From the NCBI GenBank assembly GCA_050701115.1, contig JBOHER010000463.1:1-17861 (forward strand): 17,861 nt of DNA, given 5' to 3'. The position numbers were made by a program, and so were the translations under genes. Shown one piece after another: positions 14,452 through 17,861 of the stretch (position 1 is its first letter; every line of letters begins with the position of its first letter). The notes under the pieces were generated by a model, which was not told the DNA's origin, did no database searches, and saw only the letters and a list, made by a program, of their open reading frames with translations. Origin of the DNA: JBOHER01 sp050701115. Its GTDB lineage: Bacteria; Actinomycetota; Actinomycetes; Mycobacteriales; Pseudonocardiaceae.

Positions 14452-14931
14452 ATGGCAACCCGCGAGCACCACTACTCGGTCGGGGTGCGCTGGACCGGCA
14501 ACACCGGCTCGGGCACGTCCACCTACTCCGGATACAGCCGCGAACACGAGATCGAGATTCCTGGAAAGCCCACCATCATCGGCACCGCGGATCCGGCGTT
14601 CCGGGGTACCGATGACCTGCACACCCCGGAAGATCTGCTGGTGGCCGCGCTGAGCCAATGCCACATGCTGAGCTATCTCGCGCTCGCCGCCATGTCCCGC
14701 ATCAACGTCGTGTCCTATGTAGACGCGGCGACCGGAACGATGGTCGAAGACCGCTCGCAGGGCACCGCACAGTTCACCGAGGTCACCCTGCATCCCACGG
14801 TCACCATCGCCGAAGCTGCCCTGATCGACGAGGCTGCCGCATTGCACGTACGCGCCAACCAACTGTGCTTCATCGCCCGCTCGGTGAACTTCCCGGTTCA
14901 GCACGCCGCGATCACGCTGGTGCGGGAATGA
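14452..14931 (+). CDS. OsmC family protein
   Basis: A 159-residue OsmC/Ohr-type protein, the only plus-strand gene seen. The two conserved Cys residues are Cys70 (ALSQCHMLSYL) and Cys139 (NQLCFIARSV). Members reduce organic or fatty-acid hydroperoxides in the cytoplasm, using these thiols. The family's TPEDLLVAAL segment (58-67) is intact. The ATG at 14452 is just downstream of the divergent pirin start and is preceded only by a weak GGCGG. Earlier in-frame sequence back to 13426 is the complement of the pirin gene and is not expected to be coding. It may share control with pirin, but no operator was identified. Confidence 0.93.
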   Translation: MATREHHYSVGVRWTGNTGSGTSTYSGYSREHEIEIPGKPTIIGTADPAFRGTDDLHTPEDLLVAALSQCHMLSYLALAAMSRINVVSYVDAATGTMVEDRSQGTAQFTEVTLHPTVTIAEAALIDEAAALHVRANQLCFIARSVNFPVQHAAITLVRE

Positions 14932-14938
14932 CCGCGGG

Positions 14939-14971
14939 CCGACCCGGTGAGGCGCCGGCTAGCCGGGTCGG
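14939..14971. terminator. Bidirectional terminator between convergent osmC and protease genes
   Basis: CCGACCCGG (14939-14947) and CCGGGTCGG (14963-14971) form a perfect 9-bp stem with a 15-base loop that holds further short palindromes (GGCGCC, GGCTAGCC). The stem begins 8 bases after the osmC stop. Its right arm overlaps the last codons and lies next to the stop codon of the protease gene. There is no clear T-tract, as is common in actinomycetes. Confidence 0.65.
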
Positions 14972-17861
14972 TGCAGTCGCACCTGCAAGCTGCCCACATT
15001 CGCCGGGTGGCCGGCATCCGATCCCAGTTGCACGAGCGCGACCCACGTGCTTCCGGGAGCCAGACCAGGCTCGTTCCAGCTGAGGTTGATATCGATCGGA
15101 GTGCCAGCGGGAACGCGTCCGGAGGGGCCATCGACAGTCAGATTTCCGTTGTCGGTACCCGGGATCACCGCGGTCTCCAGTTCGACGTCGTCGACCACTT
15201 CGCCGGACAGCCAGTTCTGCACCATCACCCAATAGGTGCCAGGCTCTGGGTCAGCGAGGCGGCAGGATTCCAGCGCCGACTCCGTCGCGCTGCGGCACAG
15301 TTCCTCATCGGCATCCGGGCGACCGTTCCGGTTGGTGTCCCGGCCGACGAAAAGGTCGAGATCGGTCGCCGTGGTGTCGGTGATCGCGGCGACGAGTTCC
15401 CGCGCGCCCTCGGGCACGGTCGCAATTCGGTGTTCGGTGCCCACCGGCTGGTCGTAGGGATCGAGCATGGTCGGATCCTGCGGAACCCGCAGGTGATCGA
15501 CGTGCGCTTGCTGCAGCCCGTACACCGTCGCGGAAACACCACGCAGGTCGATCGGCGTGGTGATCTGGGCGGTGTGCGACCCGCTGGTGTCCGACGCCTC
15601 GATGACCACCGGCTGCGCGGAACCACCGGGCAGCACAGCCACCGGGAACCGCTGGTCCGGCAGATCGCGACCGGCGAACCGCACCGCACCGAAGGTCCAG
15701 TCCGTGGAGTTCAGGTCGGCGACGTCCGCGGTAATGGTCAGCGTGGCCGACTCGCCGGGATCAAGCCGCAACCTGCCCGGCTTCACCGACAACGCCATGC
15801 CCTCGGGCGCTTCGGTGCTGATCCGCCAGGTGGCTGCGCTGCTGCGCTCGTTGGTCACCGTTCGGGTCCACGTGCACGTACCTCGGCACTCGTCCTGACC
15901 CAACGTCGCCAGGTTCAGCCCGGTCGGGTCTCCGCCATGCTCGGGGTCTGCGGCGGTGAACTCCGCGGGCGGCACGTCGAGGACCAGTCCGGCTTGGGCC
16001 GCCCCGGTGAGGTCGATCCGGCCACCGCCCATGTCGAACGGATCGGCCTGCGTCACGCCGTCGTGCTTGCGGACCTCGGTGACCGTTGTGGACGTCAGTG
16101 CCGACTGCACCTCGGCGGGCGTCCAGTCGGCTCGGACCGCGCGCACCAATGCGGCCGCTCCCGCCGCGTGCGGGCTGGACATCGAGGTGCCGGAGAGAAG
16201 TCCGTACTCGGGCGACGCGCTCGGATCGGTGCTGTGCACCGCGGCGAGCACGTCCACCCCGGGCGCTGTGACGTCCGGTTTGATCACACCGGGAACCGGC
16301 TGATTCGGTCCGCGCGAGCTGAACGCGGCCAGCACATCGCCGTTGGTAGCCGACTGGTCGGTACTGGTACCCGCGATGGCACCGGTGTGTCCTTCGCCCT
16401 GCGCGAGCCACGCCCGCAGCGCCTGGCCGTCGGTGAAACCGACATGAACCGCGGGCAGTTCGTGCGGATCGGCCACCGTCGAGTCGCCGCTGGCCTCGTC
16501 GTTGGCCAGCACCATGCCGCCAGCACCGCCGAGCTTGACGTTGCTGCCCTTCTCCACCCGTGGGTTCACCCCGCGCAGGCAGACCACGATCTCACCGTCG
16601 AAGGTGCCCGGCGGGAAGGGTGCTCCGCACAACTCGTCACCGTAGTCGGCGGCATCCACGATCGCGGCCGGCCCATAGCCCGCGGTGAAGCTCTTTCCGG
16701 CAAGGTCGGCGGGCGGAGTCGGGTCGCCACCCGAGAGGTCCCGCAGCGAGTTGACGAAGGCGCGGTCATGGGTGCTGGCCGCGACACTCAGCAGCCACGG
16801 GGAGTTCGCAGGAGATCCGACGGTCTCCGCACCTGGACCACTGTTGCCCGCCGAGGCCGCGACGAAGATCCCCGCCTCACGCGCGGCGAGGAACGCCAGG
16901 GAATCGTCGTCGTTCCACGGATCGTTCGGCCCACCGCCTATCGAGTAGTTGATCACGTCGACGCCGTCGGCGACCGCCTGATCGATCGCCGCCACCAGCG
17001 ATGGCGACGTGCAGTTACCGGTGGCAAGACATCCTTTGTAAGTGATCAGGTTGGCATGCGGTGCCACCCCGGAAACGCTCCGGGTGATCTCGGTCGTCGG
17101 CGCCTCGACGGTGGCCTCGAGGACATTGCCTGCCGCGGTGCCTGCGGTATGGCTGCCGTGGCCGTTGTCGTCCAACGGTCCGCTGCCGGTGAAGTCGTGC
17201 ACGCCGATCAGCTTGTCGTTGCAGAACGGCGCTCCGCCTGCCGGAGCGCACAGACCGTAGAACTGACCGCGCGGGTTGCTGTGCCGATAGCCGTCGCCAC
17301 CGACCGCGGCGAACGAGGGGTGATCATGGTTGACGCCGGTGTCGATGACACCGACCACAACGCCCTCACCCTGACTTCCCGGCCTGCCGCCGGTCGCGCC
17401 GCCCGACCAGATCTCCGGGGCACCGATCCACTGCGGTCCCGCGTCGGTGGTGACCTCGCGGTTGTATTCCTTACTCACGGACGCGACGCCGGGCAACCGT
17501 TCCACGGCGCTCGCTTCGGCCTCGGTCAGCGAGATGGCCATCCCGTTGTAGGCGTGCAGGTAGCGCAACTGCGCCGTGACCGCTCTACCAATGGCGACCG
17601 CAGCCGCACGTCGCACCGAGTCATGCCGGTCCTCGAGGTAGCCGAGATACGCCTTGCTCGCCGCGCTGGCCGGGTCCAGGCTCGCCTCGCCACGCGCAGC
17701 AGGGCTGGTCGGGGCCAGCCCGGACACCCCGCCGCGGTAACCGGCCAACGGGGCGTCGGCCAACCGGACCAGATAGGTCGCTTTACCAGCATCTCCGCCG
17801 GCCGCGATGCCGGACGGGACGATGAGTCCGGACAGCACGATCACACCTGCCACAGCTGCGC
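14959..17861 (-). CDS. Secreted subtilisin-family (S8) serine protease, 5' end outside window
   Basis: At least 964 residues from a GTG at 17853; the frame stays open to the window edge and the positively charged start of the signal peptide is not visible, so the true start probably lies beyond it. After a hydrophobic signal (about 1-18) comes an I9-like propeptide (25-135). The catalytic triad is Asp171 (VIDTGVNHDHP), His232 (NGHGSHTAGT) and Ser557 (SGTSMSSPHAAG), with oxyanion Asn337 (AGNSGP). A PA-type insert lies at about 395-485. After the catalytic domain (to about 620) come a fibronectin-III-like domain (655-730) and a region around 830-880 resembling a PPC domain that contains a Ca-loop-like DTNRNGRPD (839-847). 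An extracellular protein-degrading role is expected. Confidence 0.92.
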   Translation of the reverse strand, partial: AAVAGVIVLSGLIVPSGIAAGGDAGKATYLVRLADAPLAGYRGGVSGLAPTSPAARGEASLDPASAASKAYLGYLEDRHDSVRRAAAVAIGRAVTAQLRYLHAYNGMAISLTEAEASAVERLPGVASVSKEYNREVTTDAGPQWIGAPEIWSGGATGGRPGSQGEGVVVGVIDTGVNHDHPSFAAVGGDGYRHSNPRGQFYGLCAPAGGAPFCNDKLIGVHDFTGSGPLDDNGHGSHTAGTAAGNVLEATVEAPTTEITRSVSGVAPHANLITYKGCLATGNCTSPSLVAAIDQAVADGVDVINYSIGGGPNDPWNDDDSLAFLAAREAGIFVAASAGNSGPGAETVGSPANSPWLLSVAASTHDRAFVNSLRDLSGGDPTPPADLAGKSFTAGYGPAAIVDAADYGDELCGAPFPPGTFDGEIVVCLRGVNPRVEKGSNVKLGGAGGMVLANDEASGDSTVADPHELPAVHVGFTDGQALRAWLAQGEGHTGAIAGTSTDQSATNGDVLAAFSSRGPNQPVPGVIKPDVTAPGVDVLAAVHSTDPSASPEYGLLSGTSMSSPHAAGAAALVRAVRADWTPAEVQSALTSTTVTEVRKHDGVTQADPFDMGGGRIDLTGAAQAGLVLDVPPAEFTAADPEHGGDPTGLNLATLGQDECRGTCTWTRTVTNERSSAATWRISTEAPEGMALSVKPGRLRLDPGESATLTITADVADLNSTDWTFGAVRFAGRDLPDQRFPVAVLPGGSAQPVVIEASDTSGSHTAQITTPIDLRGVSATVYGLQQAHVDHLRVPQDPTMLDPYDQPVGTEHRIATVPEGARELVAAITDTTATDLDLFVGRDTNRNGRPDADEELCRSATESALESCRLADPEPGTYWVMVQNWLSGEVVDDVELETAVIPGTDNGNLTVDGPSGRVPAGTPIDINLSWNEPGLAPGSTWVALVQLGSDAGHPANVGSLQVRLHRPG

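Overview
This is a high-GC, gene-dense window with several GTG starts and stop/start overlaps of 1-4 bp, typical of an actinomycete. The paired acyl-CoA dehydrogenases, the TetR regulators' style of operator, the VapBC pair and the many lipoproteins suggest Pseudonocardiales (Amycolatopsis or Saccharopolyspora-like) or a close relative. The genus is inferred, not shown. All genes but one lie on the minus strand. No RNA gene, insertion sequence, CRISPR array or gene-free stretch over 300 bases was seen. The longest gaps are 733-878 (146 bases) and 8713-8826 (114 bases).

Region 1 (minus strand, 8712 down to 52) is the most interesting part. Eight genes overlap or nearly touch. In order they are: a secreted, single-pass anchored protein of unknown function; a substrate-binding lipoprotein with a collagen-like linker; the two LIV-type permeases (LivH, LivM); two ATPases (LivG, LivF); a two-helix membrane protein ending in an Ada-like zinc-binding motif; and a lipoprotein joining a MacB/FtsX-like periplasmic domain to a VanY-type M15 peptidase. 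A further lipoprotein with an AMIN-like domain follows after 146 bases, and a strong hairpin closes the region at the window edge. So a complete branched-chain-amino-acid-type ABC importer is fused by operon structure to cell-envelope and peptidoglycan-directed proteins. I infer an envelope-coupled transport system, perhaps one that recovers wall-derived amino acids, or one whose wall remodelling is tied to transport. The substrate is unknown.

Region 2 (12648 down to 8827) is a four-gene acyl-CoA operon: a FabG-like reductase, an acyl-CoA dehydrogenase keeping the catalytic Glu, a second dehydrogenase lacking it, and a TetR regulator. The two dehydrogenases look like the two subunits of a heteromeric enzyme. 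A 16-base palindrome sits across the predicted transcription start and is the likely site of the TetR repressor.

Region 3 (13395 down to 12752) is a VapBC-type toxin-antitoxin pair with a probably leaderless antitoxin mRNA. Region 4 holds divergent pirin (minus) and OsmC (plus) genes, only 36 bases apart, and then a large secreted subtilisin-family protease (minus) that runs off the right edge. A hairpin lies between the convergent OsmC and protease genes.
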